The notes under the pieces: model-generated
What the model saw: the letters and a program-made list of their open reading frames with translations, nothing else
Database searches by the model: none
Told to the model about the DNA's origin: nothing
Position numbers and translations under genes: made by a program
NCBI GenBank assembly: GCA_046052145.1
Contig: JBJOMW010000010.1
Span: 1-64,000 of the forward strand
DNA: 64,000 nucleotides
Reading direction: 5' to 3'
Origin: Falsiroseomonas sp046052145
GTDB taxonomy: Bacteria; Pseudomonadota; Alphaproteobacteria; Acetobacterales; Acetobacteraceae
Shown here: positions 34,653 through 43,988 of the stretch, piece by piece
Layout: each line of letters begins with the position of its first letter
Position numbering within the stretch: the stretch's first letter is position 1

Positions 34653-35582
34653 TTACTTCTTTGCCAGTTCCGCTTCGAGTTCCGGGATCACCCGAAAAAC
34701 ATCGCCGACGAGGCCGTAATCGGCCACCTGGAAGATCGGCGCTTCCTCGTCCTTGTTCACGGCGACGATGAACTTGCTGTCCTTCATGCCGGCCAGGTGC
34801 TGGATCGCGCCCGAAATGCCGAAGGCGATGTAGAGCTCGGGTGCGACGATCTTGCCGGTCTGGCCAACCTGCATGTCGTTCGGCGCATAGCCCGCATCCA
34901 CCGCCGCGCGAGACGCGCCGATGGCCGCACCGAGCTTGTCGGCGACACCTTCGAGGATCTTGAAGTTGTCGGCCGAGCCCATCGCACGACCGCCGGAGAC
35001 GACGATGCGCGCCGCCGTCAGCTCCGGCCGCTCGAGCTTGGCGATCTCGGCGCCGACAAAGGTCGAGAGGCCCGGGTCGGTGGCCGCCGGCGCATCGGCG
35101 ATCGCCGCCGCGCCGCCCTCGGCCGGCACGGGGTCGAAGCTCGCCGCGCGCACCGTCATCACCTTGGTCGCATCCGAGGTCTTCACGGTGGCCAGCGCAT
35201 TGCCGGCATAGATGAAGCGGCGGAAGGTATCCGCGCCCTCGACGCCCGCGACATCGCTGATCACCTGCACATCGAGCAGCGCGGCCACGCGCGGCATGAT
35301 GTTCTTGCCCATCGCCGAGCCCGGCGCGAGCAGGTGGGAATAGCCGGGCGCGAGCGCGACCAGCAGCGCCGCGGCGGGCTCTGCCAGGCCGTGCTCATAG
35401 GCCGCGCCCCGGGCGACCAGCACCTGCGCGACACCCGGCAGCTTCGCGGCGGCGTCGGCGCCCTCGGCGCCGAGCACCAGCACATGCACATCGCCACCGA
35501 TCTTCTGCGCGGCGGCGACGGCGCTGCGCGTGGGCTGGGAAACGGCCGACCCGCTGCGGTCGGCGAGAACCAGGACGGCCAT
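34653..35582 (-). CDS. etfA: Electron transfer flavoprotein subunit alpha
   Basis: A 309-residue FAD-binding subunit. It accepts electrons from acyl-CoA and related dehydrogenases and passes them to ETF:quinone oxidoreductase. The FAD domain is clear: VVSGGRAMGSADNFKILEGV, GQTGKIVAPELYIAFGISGA, IQHLAGMKDSKFIVAVNKD and PIFQVADYGLVGDVF. It starts 2 bp after the etfB stop, so the two are co-translated. Confidence 0.97.
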   Translation of the reverse strand: MAVLVLADRSGSAVSQPTRSAVAAAQKIGGDVHVLVLGAEGADAAAKLPGVAQVLVARGAAYEHGLAEPAAALLVALAPGYSHLLAPGSAMGKNIMPRVAALLDVQVISDVAGVEGADTFRRFIYAGNALATVKTSDATKVMTVRAASFDPVPAEGGAAAIADAPAATDPGLSTFVGAEIAKLERPELTAARIVVSGGRAMGSADNFKILEGVADKLGAAIGASRAAVDAGYAPNDMQVGQTGKIVAPELYIAFGISGAIQHLAGMKDSKFIVAVNKDEEAPIFQVADYGLVGDVFRVIPELEAELAKK

Positions 35583-35584
35583 CG

Positions 35585-36334
35585 TCAGATCACCTTCGCC
35601 TCGTTGCGGAGCTTCTCGACCAGCTCCTGCACGGAGCCGACCTTCACGCCGGCCTGGCGCTTCGGCGGCTCCTCCACCTTCAGCACGGTCAGGCGCGGGG
35701 TCGCGTCCACCCCGAGATCGGCCGGCTTCATCGTCTCGATCGGCTTCTTGCGCGCCTTCATGATGTTCGGCAGCGAGGCATAGCGCGGCTCATTCAGACG
35801 CAGGTCGGCGGTGACGATGGCCGGCAGCTTCAGCGCGACCGTCTCAAGCCCGCCATCCACCTCGCGCGTCACCTTGAGGCCGCCATCGGCGACCTCGACC
35901 TTGCTGGCGAAGGTGCCCTGGCCCCAACCCATCAGCGCGGCCAGCATCTGGCCGGTGGCGTTCATGTCGTCGTCGATCGCCTGCTTGCCCATCAGCACGA
36001 GCTGCGGCGCCTCGGTGCCGACGATCGCCTTCAGGATCTTGGCGACCGCCAGCGGCTCCACCACGCCGTCATGCTCGACCAGGATGCCGCGGTCGGCGCC
36101 CATGGCGAGTGCGGTGCGGATCTGCTCGGCCGCGGCGGCAGGGCCGACGGAGATGGCGACGATCTCGGTCGCGACACCCTTCTCCTTCAGGCGCACCGCT
36201 TCCTCGACCGCGATCTCGTCGAAGGGGTTCATGGACATCTTGACGTTGGCCGTCTCGACGCCGCTGCCATCCGCCTTTACGCGGACCTTCACATTGTAAT
36301 CCACCACCCGCTTCACGGGGACGAGGATCTTCAT
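35585..36334 (-). CDS. etfB: Electron transfer flavoprotein subunit beta
   Basis: A 249-residue AMP-binding partner of EtfA. Marks are KILVPVKRVVDYNVKVRVK, MSMNPFDEIAVEEAVRLKEK, LAMGADRGILVE, and KQAIDDDMNATGQMLAALMG with VTREVDGGLETVALKLPA. It heads the etfB-etfA-hbd run. In related genomes a cob(I)alamin adenosyltransferase gene often lies between the upstream twin-TM gene and etfB; here the 145-bp gap contains none. Confidence 0.97.
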   Translation of the reverse strand: MKILVPVKRVVDYNVKVRVKADGSGVETANVKMSMNPFDEIAVEEAVRLKEKGVATEIVAISVGPAAAAEQIRTALAMGADRGILVEHDGVVEPLAVAKILKAIVGTEAPQLVLMGKQAIDDDMNATGQMLAALMGWGQGTFASKVEVADGGLKVTREVDGGLETVALKLPAIVTADLRLNEPRYASLPNIMKARKKPIETMKPADLGVDATPRLTVLKVEEPPKRQAGVKVGSVQELVEKLRNEAKVI

Positions 36335-36479
36335 CGGCGGGATCCCTGCTCAGACCCTTCGGGGTTCTTGCATGAAGGCGCGCAGGGCGCCGACACGGCG
36401 GCCACGCCTGCGGCCGCGCAACGGCGCGGACCATAGTGGCCGGACCCGGGGCGGGCAAGTTGGGGGGCGCGCGTCATCC

Positions 36480-36674
36480 TCACGCCCGGACGAGCAGCAG
36501 CAGGACAAACAGCACGACCGTCAGCAGCTGCAGCCCGACCCGCCAACGCATCAGCATGTTGGATCGCGCCCCGCCGGCCGACTCGTTCCGCGCCAGGCCG
36601 ATCATGCCCGCGAACATCACGCCGAGCGTCGCCAGCATACACAGGCCGACGAGGACCATCAGGATCGTTGTCAT
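36480..36674 (-). CDS. Twin-transmembrane (HIG1-like) small membrane protein
   Basis: A 64-residue protein with two TM helices, TILMVLVGLCMLATLGVMFA and RVGLQLLTVVLFVLLLLV. They are joined by a basic loop, GLARNESAGGARSNMLMRW. The RxNxLMRWR motif is typical of the bacterial HIG1-like family often found upstream of the ETF genes. Eukaryotic HIG1 proteins associate with respiratory complexes; a similar role here is inference. Confidence 0.82.
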   Translation of the reverse strand: MTTILMVLVGLCMLATLGVMFAGMIGLARNESAGGARSNMLMRWRVGLQLLTVVLFVLLLLVRA

Positions 36675-36741
36675 GTGCCCAACATGGCAGCCCGGACGCG
36701 GACGGCAAGCTGCGGCGCGATGCGCTGCCCCCGATCACACC

Positions 36742-37938
36742 CTAACGCTGCCGCAGGATGGCCGCCGCACCGCCCAGCGCGGCCAGCACGCACAGCAGGA
36801 AGCCCGCCGCATAGCCGCCTGTGAGGCCGACCAGGGCCGAGAAGGCCGGGGGCGCGACCAGCATGGTCAGGGCGAAGGCGAAGGAGACCGCGGCCGTCGC
36901 GCCGCCCACCTGGCCCTCGGGCGCGATGCGGGCGGTCTCGGCCAGCATCACGCCGTTCCAGCCGACGGCGGTTGCGCCCATCACGATCCCGGCCAGCACC
37001 ACCAGCGCCACGGGCCAGCCGGGCCCGGCCGCGGCCAGTGCCAGCGCCGCCACCGCCGCGCCGATTCCGCAGGCCAGCAAGGGCAGCCGCGCCCCGACGC
37101 GGTCGGCGATCAGCGCCCAGGCGATGCGCCCCGCCACCCCGGCCGCCTGCGCCAGCGCCAGGCGCAACCCGGCTTCTGCCAGGGGGGTGCCGAGCTGTGT
37201 CACCTGGAAGGCGACGAAAAAGGTGATGAAGCAGAACTGCGCCACGCCATAGCCGCAGGACATCACCGTCAGCCGCCGGAGCGCCGCATCGGTGCGCAGC
37301 AGGCCGAGCGATCCCGCCGCGCCGCGCCACAACGCCCCGAGTCCCGCCCCGCCCGCACGCGGGTCACGCCCGGCATCCAGCGCGGCGCGGAGGGGCTGCA
37401 GCGCGATCGCCACCACAATCGCGGTCGCCGCGATCGCCAGCACCCCGGCCCGCCAGCCGGCGAACAGGGCAATGAGCGGGGCGGTGGCCGCGATCAGCAT
37501 CGCCCCGACCGGCACGCCGGCCTGCTTCAGGCTGAACACCAGCGCCCGGCGCCGCGGCGGGGTGCGCCCGGCCAGAAGATGGCTGCCCCCCGGCGTCACC
37601 GGCCCATGGCCCATCCCGGCCACGAAGGCCGAGAGCACCAGCGCCCAGACCTGGCCGAGCGCCGCCAGCGCGATGCCCGCCCCCACCAGAAGCATGCCCA
37701 GCTGCAACACCCGCACCGCGCCGAAGCGCTGGATCAGCGGCCCGGTCAGCGGCCCGGTGAGCAGGGCGCCGGCGTAGACCAGCGCCGTGTGCAGCCCGAC
37801 CAGGCTGGCCGCGAGCCCGGTTTCGGCCGCGATGGCCGGCGCCAGCACCGGCACGGTCAGGAAGGCGCCCATCCCCGCCAGATGGGTCGCCAGCAAGGCG
37901 AGCATGAGGACGGTGAGGGAGGGTCCGGCCGCGGTCAC
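36742..37938 (-). CDS. MFS transporter
   Basis: A 398-residue inner-membrane transporter with about 12 TM segments in two halves and a GTG start. The motif A-like loop between TM2 and TM3 is GPLTGPLIQRFGAVRVLQLG, and the cytoplasmic loop after TM6 is GRTPPRRRALVFSLKQ. It resembles the CynX/NimT or general 12-TM efflux and uptake groups. There is no functional clue from its neighbours: the divergent MscS gene starts 92 bp away and the twin-TM gene lies beyond its 3' end. The substrate is unknown. Confidence 0.88.
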   Translation of the reverse strand: MTAAGPSLTVLMLALLATHLAGMGAFLTVPVLAPAIAAETGLAASLVGLHTALVYAGALLTGPLTGPLIQRFGAVRVLQLGMLLVGAGIALAALGQVWALVLSAFVAGMGHGPVTPGGSHLLAGRTPPRRRALVFSLKQAGVPVGAMLIAATAPLIALFAGWRAGVLAIAATAIVVAIALQPLRAALDAGRDPRAGGAGLGALWRGAAGSLGLLRTDAALRRLTVMSCGYGVAQFCFITFFVAFQVTQLGTPLAEAGLRLALAQAAGVAGRIAWALIADRVGARLPLLACGIGAAVAALALAAAGPGWPVALVVLAGIVMGATAVGWNGVMLAETARIAPEGQVGGATAAVSFAFALTMLVAPPAFSALVGLTGGYAAGFLLCVLAALGGAAAILRQR

Positions 37939-38030
37939 CGCCGCATCCTGTGGCCGCCAGGGTTGCGTCGCAACCGGGGCCGGCGCCCAAAGGGTTGACC
38001 GCCAGCCCCCCGCCGGGCTTCACCCCGCCC

Positions 38031-40295
38031 ATGCGGATCCTGCGCCTGCTTGCCCTTCTGCTGCTGCTGGCCCCGCCGGCCCTGGCCCAAGGCACCTCCG
38101 CCGGCACGCCACAGGCCGCGCCGGCCAATGAGATGCAGCGACTGATCGAGGTGCTGCGCGACGATGCGCGCCGCGCCGAGCTGCTGCGCGCCCTGGAAGC
38201 CGCCGGCCGCGACCCGGGCGCGCCAGCCTCCGAGGCGGCCGCCGAGGCCCCGCAGGCCGAACAACCCCTGCTGGCGCCCAACACGCTCGGCGCGCAGCTG
38301 CTGATGGGGGCCTCGCAGCGGCTGCAGGCGCTGTCGGACAGCCTGGTCGTGGCGGCGCAGACCGCCGCCGACATGCGCAGTGTCATCGGCTGGGCATCGG
38401 GTCTCCTGCGCGACCCGGTGCGCCAGGCGCGCATCTGGGATGCCGCGCTGAAGCTGGCGGCGCTGTTCGGCCTCGGGCTGCTTGCGGAATGGGCGACGAC
38501 ACGGGCGCTGCGCCGCTGGTCGGACCGGCTGGACGCCATGGCGCCCGAACCCGGCGATGCCTGGACCTGGATGCGCCGCGTGCCGCTGGTGGTCGCGCGC
38601 TTCCTGCTGGACTTGGTGCCCGTCGCGGCCTTCGCGGTGGTCTCCTACGGGCTGATCGGCCTGGTCAGGCCGCTGCCCACGACCGAGCTGGTGCTGCTGG
38701 TCGCCAACAACTCCTACATGGCGCTGCGGGCGGTGATGGCGGGGTCGCGCATGCTGTTCTCCCCGGCGTCTTCGCATCTGCGCCTGGTGCAGGTTGCGGA
38801 TGAGACAGCGGCCTATGTGACGGTTTGGATCCGCCGCATCATGGTGGTGGCGATCAGCGGCTATGCGGTGGCGGAGGCCGGCCTGCTGTTTGGCCTGCCC
38901 TGGACCGCCTATGATTCGATCCTGCGCATCTCGCTGTTGGTCGTCTCGCTGCTGCTGGTGATCGTGATCCTGCAGAACCGCGCCGCGGTGGCCGACACGC
39001 TGCGCGCCCCGGCCCTGGCCGAGGACGAGACGCCCGACCGCACGCGGCGGCTGCTGCGCGCGCTGCGCGACCGGCTGGCGGATGTGTGGCACCTGCTGGC
39101 GATCCTCTGGCTGTTCGCGCTGTGGGGTGTCTGGGCGCTCGAGATCCGCGACGGGTTCGAGCGGCTGATGCGCGTCTCGGCGCTGACCATCGTCATCCTT
39201 GGCTTGGCGAAGCTGGCCGATGTGCTGGCGCGGCGCGCCATTCAGCGCGGGTTCAGGATTAGCCCGGAACTGGCGAAGCGCTACGCAGGGCTGGAGGCGC
39301 GGGCGAACCGCTACCTGCCAGTGCTGAAGGGCATGGTCAGCGGCACCATCACGGTGCTGGCGCTGCTGTTCCTGCTGGAGGCCTGGGGGCTCGACGCCTT
39401 CGCCTGGTTCGCCCGCGGGCAGCTGGGCGCGCGGCTGCTGTCCTCGCTGGTCTCGATCGCGCTGACCATCGCGGTCGCGGTCACGGTCTGGGAATTGGCG
39501 AATGCGGCGATCCAGCGGCATCTGAACAAACTGTCGAAGGATGCGCAGGCCGCGCGTTCGGCTCGGGTGCGCACGCTGCTGCCGATGCTGCGCACCGTGC
39601 TGCTGGCGGCGATCCTGGTCTTCGTCGTGCTGAACGTGCTGACCGAGATCGGCGTCAACGTCGCCCCCCTGATCGCCGGTGCGGGCGTCATCGGCCTCGC
39701 GGTCGGCTTCGGGTCGCAGACGCTGGTGCGCGACGTGATCACCGGCGCCTTCCTGCTGTTCGAGGATGCGGTGGCGGTCGGCGATGTGGTGCAGGTGGGC
39801 GGGCTGTCGGGCACGGTGGAGCAGCTTTCGATCCGCTCCATCAAGCTGCGCGCGCAGGATGGCAGCGTGCACATCATCCCCTTCAGCGCGGTGACCACGG
39901 TCACCAACATGACGCGCGACTTCGGCTTCGCCGTGCTCGACGTCTCCGTGGACTATGACGAGGACACCGACCGCGTCTCCGACGTGTTGCGCCAGATCGC
40001 CGCGGAGGTGCGCCATGACGCGAAGTTCGGCGCCGTCATCCGCGCCGACCTCGAGATCCTGGGCGTCGAGCGGCTATCCGATTCCGGCGTGCTGGTCCGG
40101 TGCCGCATCAAGACCGACCCAACGGCGCGGTGGATGGTGGGGCGGGAGTTCAACCGCCGCATCAAGCAACGTTTCGACCAACTCGGCATCGAGATCCCCC
40201 ATGTGCGCCACAAGCCGGTCGCCGAGGAGGGCCTGAAGCGACGGGCGGAGGAGGACTTCCCCGCCCCGACCGCGCGCGCTAAGACAGCCGAGTGA
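38031..40295 (+). CDS. MscS-family mechanosensitive ion channel
   Basis: A 754-residue large MscS-type channel. The ATG at 38031 gives a clean signal peptide (MRILRLLALLLLLAPPALAQ), so I prefer it to upstream starts. A periplasmic coiled region (about residues 30-110) precedes roughly nine TM helices. The pore helix and beta domain are LIAGAGVIGLAVGFGSQTLV, DVITGAFLLFEDAVAVGDVV and RDGSVHIIPFSAV-like sequence. It opens under membrane tension to release solutes in hypo-osmotic shock. Length and layout resemble YbiO/YnaI relatives. Confidence 0.92.
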   Translation: MRILRLLALLLLLAPPALAQGTSAGTPQAAPANEMQRLIEVLRDDARRAELLRALEAAGRDPGAPASEAAAEAPQAEQPLLAPNTLGAQLLMGASQRLQALSDSLVVAAQTAADMRSVIGWASGLLRDPVRQARIWDAALKLAALFGLGLLAEWATTRALRRWSDRLDAMAPEPGDAWTWMRRVPLVVARFLLDLVPVAAFAVVSYGLIGLVRPLPTTELVLLVANNSYMALRAVMAGSRMLFSPASSHLRLVQVADETAAYVTVWIRRIMVVAISGYAVAEAGLLFGLPWTAYDSILRISLLVVSLLLVIVILQNRAAVADTLRAPALAEDETPDRTRRLLRALRDRLADVWHLLAILWLFALWGVWALEIRDGFERLMRVSALTIVILGLAKLADVLARRAIQRGFRISPELAKRYAGLEARANRYLPVLKGMVSGTITVLALLFLLEAWGLDAFAWFARGQLGARLLSSLVSIALTIAVAVTVWELANAAIQRHLNKLSKDAQAARSARVRTLLPMLRTVLLAAILVFVVLNVLTEIGVNVAPLIAGAGVIGLAVGFGSQTLVRDVITGAFLLFEDAVAVGDVVQVGGLSGTVEQLSIRSIKLRAQDGSVHIIPFSAVTTVTNMTRDFGFAVLDVSVDYDEDTDRVSDVLRQIAAEVRHDAKFGAVIRADLEILGVERLSDSGVLVRCRIKTDPTARWMVGREFNRRIKQRFDQLGIEIPHVRHKPVAEEGLKRRAEEDFPAPTARAKTAE

Positions 40296-40326
40296 TGTTC
40301 CGGTTTCCCACGGATCGAATTAGCGG

Positions 40327-40376
40327 CCCGGCCGCCTGACCTGCGCGCCATCCTGGCGCGCGGAAGCGCGGCCGGG
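40327..40376. terminator. Nested inverted repeats after the MscS gene
   Basis: The outer arms are CCCGGCCGC (40327-40335) and GCGGCCGGG (40368-40376), 9 bp perfect. Nested inside is GCGCGCCA-TCC-TGGCGCGC (40343-40361), an 8-bp stem with a three-base loop. It is 31 bp after the MscS stop, where a terminator is expected. Confidence 0.55.
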
Positions 40377-40417
40377 TGCCTGCATGGTCCTTCCCACGAT
40401 CCCGGAGCCTTCCCCAG

Positions 40418-40699
40418 ATGCATGATGTCACCGAAGAACCGCTGGTCGCGGCGCGCTTCACCGTCACGGCCGACGCTACGCCCGGCCTGCTCTCCCGCGT
40501 GTTGGAGCCCTTCGCCAAGCGCGACCTGATCCCCGACGCCGTGCGCGCGACCCGCGAGGGCGATGCGCTGCGCGCGGAGGTTGCCCTGCAGGCCATGCCG
40601 CTCGGCATGGTGCATCTGATCGCGGGCAATCTCGGCCAGATCATCGGCGTCCGCCGCGTGGAAGCGATGGAAGGGCGGGTCGTCAGGCTGGCGGCCTGA
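40418..40699 (+). CDS. Small ACT-domain-like protein
   Basis: A 93-residue soluble protein. The stretch AARFTVTADATPGLLSRVLE followed by PFAKRDLIPDAV and HLIAGNLGQIIGVRRVEAME follows the beta-alpha-beta pattern of ACT regulatory domains, with the TPGLLSRVL ligand-loop start. It has no catalytic partner. Single ACT proteins of this kind may sense amino acids, like IlvH/IlvM small subunits, but no branched-chain synthase gene is adjacent. The role is unknown. Confidence 0.78.
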   Translation: MHDVTEEPLVAARFTVTADATPGLLSRVLEPFAKRDLIPDAVRATREGDALRAEVALQAMPLGMVHLIAGNLGQIIGVRRVEAMEGRVVRLAA

Positions 40700-40759
40700 C
40701 GGCACGGCCGCGCAGGGCGCGCCGGGCGGACAATTGAACCGCGGGCGGCGCGGGGCCAT

Positions 40760-41017
40760 GTGATCCGCGCCATGTCCTACCTGCTTGCCATCCTTGTCCC
40801 ACCGCTGGCGCTGCTGCTGCAGGGCCGCCCCTTCCAGGCGCTGTTCAACGGCGTGCTCTGGCTGATCGGGCTGGTGCTGATGATCCTGCCCGTCAGCGGC
40901 GTCTTCGTCTGGGGTGCCGCGGTGCTCTGGGCCTTCCTGGTCGTGCATGCCCGCCGCAGCGAAGCCCGCGACCGCCGCCTGATCGAGGACGCGCTGCGCC
41001 GCCACCAGCGCGGCTGA
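40760..41017 (+). CDS. Small YqaE/Pmp3-like membrane protein
   Basis: An 85-residue protein with two TM helices (YLLAILVPPLALLLQG and FNGVLWLIGLVLMILPVSGV...FVWGAAVLWAFLVV) and a charged C-terminal tail RRSEARDRRLIEDALRRHQ. The PPLA-x-LLxGRPFQALFN stretch is like YqaE/Pmp3 proteolipids, which affect membrane potential and salt tolerance. The start may be the ATG at 40760 or the one at 40772 (MSYLLAI). It converges on priA with a 7-bp gap. Confidence 0.75.
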   Translation: MIRAMSYLLAILVPPLALLLQGRPFQALFNGVLWLIGLVLMILPVSGVFVWGAAVLWAFLVVHARRSEARDRRLIEDALRRHQRG

Positions 41018-41024
41018 GCCGCGC

Positions 41025-43256
41025 CTACAGGAACCCCACCGGGTCCACGTCGATCTGCACGCGGACGCTGTTGGGCAGGTCCACGCGGGACACCCAGTCG
41101 CGCAGCAGTTTCTGCACCGGCACGTCGCGCCGCGCCTTCAGCAGCAGGCGACGCCGATGCCGGCCGCGCAGCAGCGCCAGCGGCGCTGGCGCCGGGCCCA
41201 GCACCTCCACCCCCGGCGCGCGTGGCGCCGCCAGCCCCAGGTCGCGCGCCGCGCGGTCGGCCTCACGCTCATCCTCGCTGCTGATGATCAACGCCGCGAG
41301 CCGCCCGAAGGGCGGCCAATGGCCGGGGCGACGACCGGCCGCTTCCTCTGCCATGAAGGCCGCGACATCGCCCGAGACCAGCGCATGCATCACCGGGTGC
41401 TCGGGCGCGAAACTCTGCAGCAGCACCTTGCCCGGCGCCTCCGCGCGGCCCGCGCGGCCGCTCACCTGATGCAGCAGCTGCAGCGTGCGTTCCGCCGCGC
41501 GCAGATCGCCGCCCGCGAGGCCAAGGTCGGCATCCACCACGCCGACCAACGTCAGATGCGGGAAGTGCCAGCCCTTAGCGACGATCTGCGTGCCGATGAT
41601 CAAATCCACCTGCCGCGCCGCGATCGCTTCCGCCGCCGCCGTCGCGGCCGCCGGGCCGGGGATGGTGTCGGACGCCATCACGATGCGACGCGCATCGGGG
41701 AACAGCGCCTCCACCTCCTCCAGCACGCGCTCCACACCCGGGCCGACGGGCGTCAGCGAGCCCTGCGCGGCACATTCCGGGCAGGTCTGGGGGATCGGCT
41801 CGGCATGGCCGCAATGATGGCATTGCAGCCGCCGCTGCGCGCGATGCTCCACCAGCCATGACGTGCAGTTCGGGCAGCGCAGCCGATGCCCGCAGACACG
41901 ACAGAGCGTCAGCGGCGCATAGCCGCGGCGGTTCAGGAACAGCATCGCCTGTTCGCCACGCGCCAGCGTGTCCCGCACCGCCTCGATCAGCACCGGGGAG
42001 AGGAAGCGGCCGCGTTCCGGCGGGTGGCTGCGCAGGTCGATGGCTTCCACCTCCGGCAGACCGGCGCTGCCATGGCGCTCCGACAGATGCAGATGGTCGT
42101 AGCGCCCGGTTTCCGCATTCGTCAGCGTCTCGAGCGAGGGCGTGGCGCTGACCAGCACACAGGCCGCCTTCGCCAGCCGCGCGCGCACCACCGCCATGTC
42201 CCGCGCGTGGTAGATCACGCCATCCTCCTGCTTGAAGGCGGTCTCGTGCTCCTCATCCACGATGATGAGCCCAAGGGCGGGGAAGGGCAGGAACAGGGCG
42301 CTACGCGCGCCGACGACAACCGGCGCCTCGCCTTCCGCAACCGCACGCCAGGTGTCGCGGCGCGTGCGGGTGGACAGTTCCGAATGCCACAGCGCCGGGT
42401 CCACCCCGAAGCGGCGCCGGAACCGCTCGAGCCATTGCGCGGACAGCGCGATCTCCGGCAGCAGCACCAGCGCCTGCCGCCCCTGGCGCAAGGCTTCGGC
42501 GATGGCATCCAGATAGACCTCGGTCTTGCCGGAGCCGGTGACGCCGGTCAGCAGCGTCACGCCGAATTCGCCCACGGCCACCTTGCCGCGCAGCGCGGCC
42601 GCCGCCGCATCCTGCTCGGGCGCCAGTTGCGGGCCGGGATGCTCGGGATCGGGCAGCGGGAAGGCCGCGCCCCGCGGCAACAGCGCCGGCACCAGCAGCC
42701 CCGCATCCGCCAGCCCCCGCACCACGCCCGGCGAGACGCCGGCCGCCTCCGCCAGCTCGGATCCCGCGCGCACCTCGCCAGGGCCCAGGAGGTCCAGCAC
42801 GCGCTGCCGCGCCGGAGTGAGGCGGATCTCCTCCCCGATCGCGCCGGGGGCGAGTTGCCAGCCGGCCTTCTGCGGCAGCGGCTCCAGCGCGGCGGGCGCG
42901 CTCATCGCCATGCGCAGCACCGCGCCGGGCGGGCTGATCGTGTAGGCAGCGACCCATTCCACGAAGCGCCGCAGGCTTTCGCTCATCGCCGGCGCGTCGA
43001 GGACGGCCTGCACAGTCTTCAGCTTATGGGCGGGCAGGTTTGGATCGGGTTCGCCGTCCCAGACCACGCCGACAGCCTCCCGCCCGCCAAGGGGGACGAC
43101 CACGAAGCTGCCGGGCGGCGCCGCGAGCCCTTCGGGCAGGCGGTAATCATAGGTGCCGGCCTGCAACGGCAGGGGCAGCATGACGCTGATCCGTGGCCCG
43201 GCGGCAACGCCCCCTGGTTGGTTCGGTCCCAGCGCCTTCCGCCTCACGCCTCGCAT
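41025..43256 (-). CDS. priA: Primosomal protein N' (replication restart helicase)
   Basis: A 743-residue superfamily-2 DNA helicase that reloads the replisome at stalled forks. The N-terminal DNA-binding part starts ISVMLPLPLQAGTYDYRLPE. Walker A is GVTGSGKTE (about 238-245), the DEAH-like box VDEEHE, and motif III is VLVSATPSLET. The zinc-binding cysteines lie in CRVCGHRLRCPNC and CHHCGHAEPIPQTCPEC. Motifs V and VI are IIGTQIVAKG and QVSGRAGRAE. A slightly later start is possible. It is divergent from the transaldolase gene. Confidence 0.97.
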   Translation of the reverse strand: MRGVRRKALGPNQPGGVAAGPRISVMLPLPLQAGTYDYRLPEGLAAPPGSFVVVPLGGREAVGVVWDGEPDPNLPAHKLKTVQAVLDAPAMSESLRRFVEWVAAYTISPPGAVLRMAMSAPAALEPLPQKAGWQLAPGAIGEEIRLTPARQRVLDLLGPGEVRAGSELAEAAGVSPGVVRGLADAGLLVPALLPRGAAFPLPDPEHPGPQLAPEQDAAAAALRGKVAVGEFGVTLLTGVTGSGKTEVYLDAIAEALRQGRQALVLLPEIALSAQWLERFRRRFGVDPALWHSELSTRTRRDTWRAVAEGEAPVVVGARSALFLPFPALGLIIVDEEHETAFKQEDGVIYHARDMAVVRARLAKAACVLVSATPSLETLTNAETGRYDHLHLSERHGSAGLPEVEAIDLRSHPPERGRFLSPVLIEAVRDTLARGEQAMLFLNRRGYAPLTLCRVCGHRLRCPNCTSWLVEHRAQRRLQCHHCGHAEPIPQTCPECAAQGSLTPVGPGVERVLEEVEALFPDARRIVMASDTIPGPAAATAAAEAIAARQVDLIIGTQIVAKGWHFPHLTLVGVVDADLGLAGGDLRAAERTLQLLHQVSGRAGRAEAPGKVLLQSFAPEHPVMHALVSGDVAAFMAEEAAGRRPGHWPPFGRLAALIISSEDEREADRAARDLGLAAPRAPGVEVLGPAPAPLALLRGRHRRRLLLKARRDVPVQKLLRDWVSRVDLPNSVRVQIDVDPVGFL

Positions 43257-43331
43257 CCTGTATGTTGGCGACCAAGCCCGCTCATGCGGCGCAGCTTTCG
43301 ACTCGGTCTAGCAGCCCAGGGACGATATAGG

Positions 43332-43988
43332 ATGAAATTCTTTGTGGACACCGCCGAGGTGTCCGAAATTCGCGCCCTGGCCGAGACCGGCCTGCTGGAC
43401 GGCGTGACGACCAACCCGAGCCTGATCGCCAAATCCGGGCGCAAGATGGCCGAGGTGATCGCGGAGATCTGCGAGATCACCCCCGGCCCAGTCTCGGCCG
43501 AGGTCACGGCCACCGATTTTGAGACGATGCTGGCCGAAGGTCGGTACCTGCGCGGCATCGCGAAGAATGTCGCGGTGAAGGTACCGCTGACGGAAGCAGG
43601 GCTGCGCACCTGCCGGGCGCTGTCGAACGAAGGCACGCCGGTGAACGTCACGCTCTGCTTCTCCCCGGCGCAGGCGCTGCTGGCGGCGAAGGCCGGCGCG
43701 GCCTTCATCTCCCCCTTCGTCGGGCGGCTGGATGATATCGCCCATGACGGGATGGGGCTGATCGCGGACATCGTGCAGATCTACCGCAACTACCCGAACC
43801 TGAAGACCGAGGTGCTGGTCGCCTCCGTCCGGCATCCCGTGCATCTGGTGCAGGCGGCGAAGCTCGGCGCGCATGTCGCCACCCTGCCGCCGGCGGTGAT
43901 CCGCCAGCTGCTGAAGCACCCGCTGACCGATAGCGGCCTGGCGGCCTTCCTGGCCGACTGGAAAAAGACAGGACAATCCATCCTGTGA
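43332..43988 (+). CDS. fsa: Fructose-6-phosphate aldolase / small transaldolase
   Basis: A 218-residue class I aldolase of the short transaldolase (MipB/TalC) family. The N-terminus MKFFVDTAEVSEIRALAETG and GVTTNPSLIAKSGR are characteristic. The Schiff-base Lys is in KNVAVKVPLTEAG, and VTLCFSPAQALLAAKAGA and ISPFVGRLDDI follow. It moves dihydroxyacetone units in the pentose phosphate pathway or cleaves fructose 6-phosphate. The DUF484 gene overlaps the stop (GTGA), and xerC follows, a conserved alphaproteobacterial order. Confidence 0.94.
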   Translation: MKFFVDTAEVSEIRALAETGLLDGVTTNPSLIAKSGRKMAEVIAEICEITPGPVSAEVTATDFETMLAEGRYLRGIAKNVAVKVPLTEAGLRTCRALSNEGTPVNVTLCFSPAQALLAAKAGAAFISPFVGRLDDIAHDGMGLIADIVQIYRNYPNLKTEVLVASVRHPVHLVQAAKLGAHVATLPPAVIRQLLKHPLTDSGLAAFLADWKKTGQSIL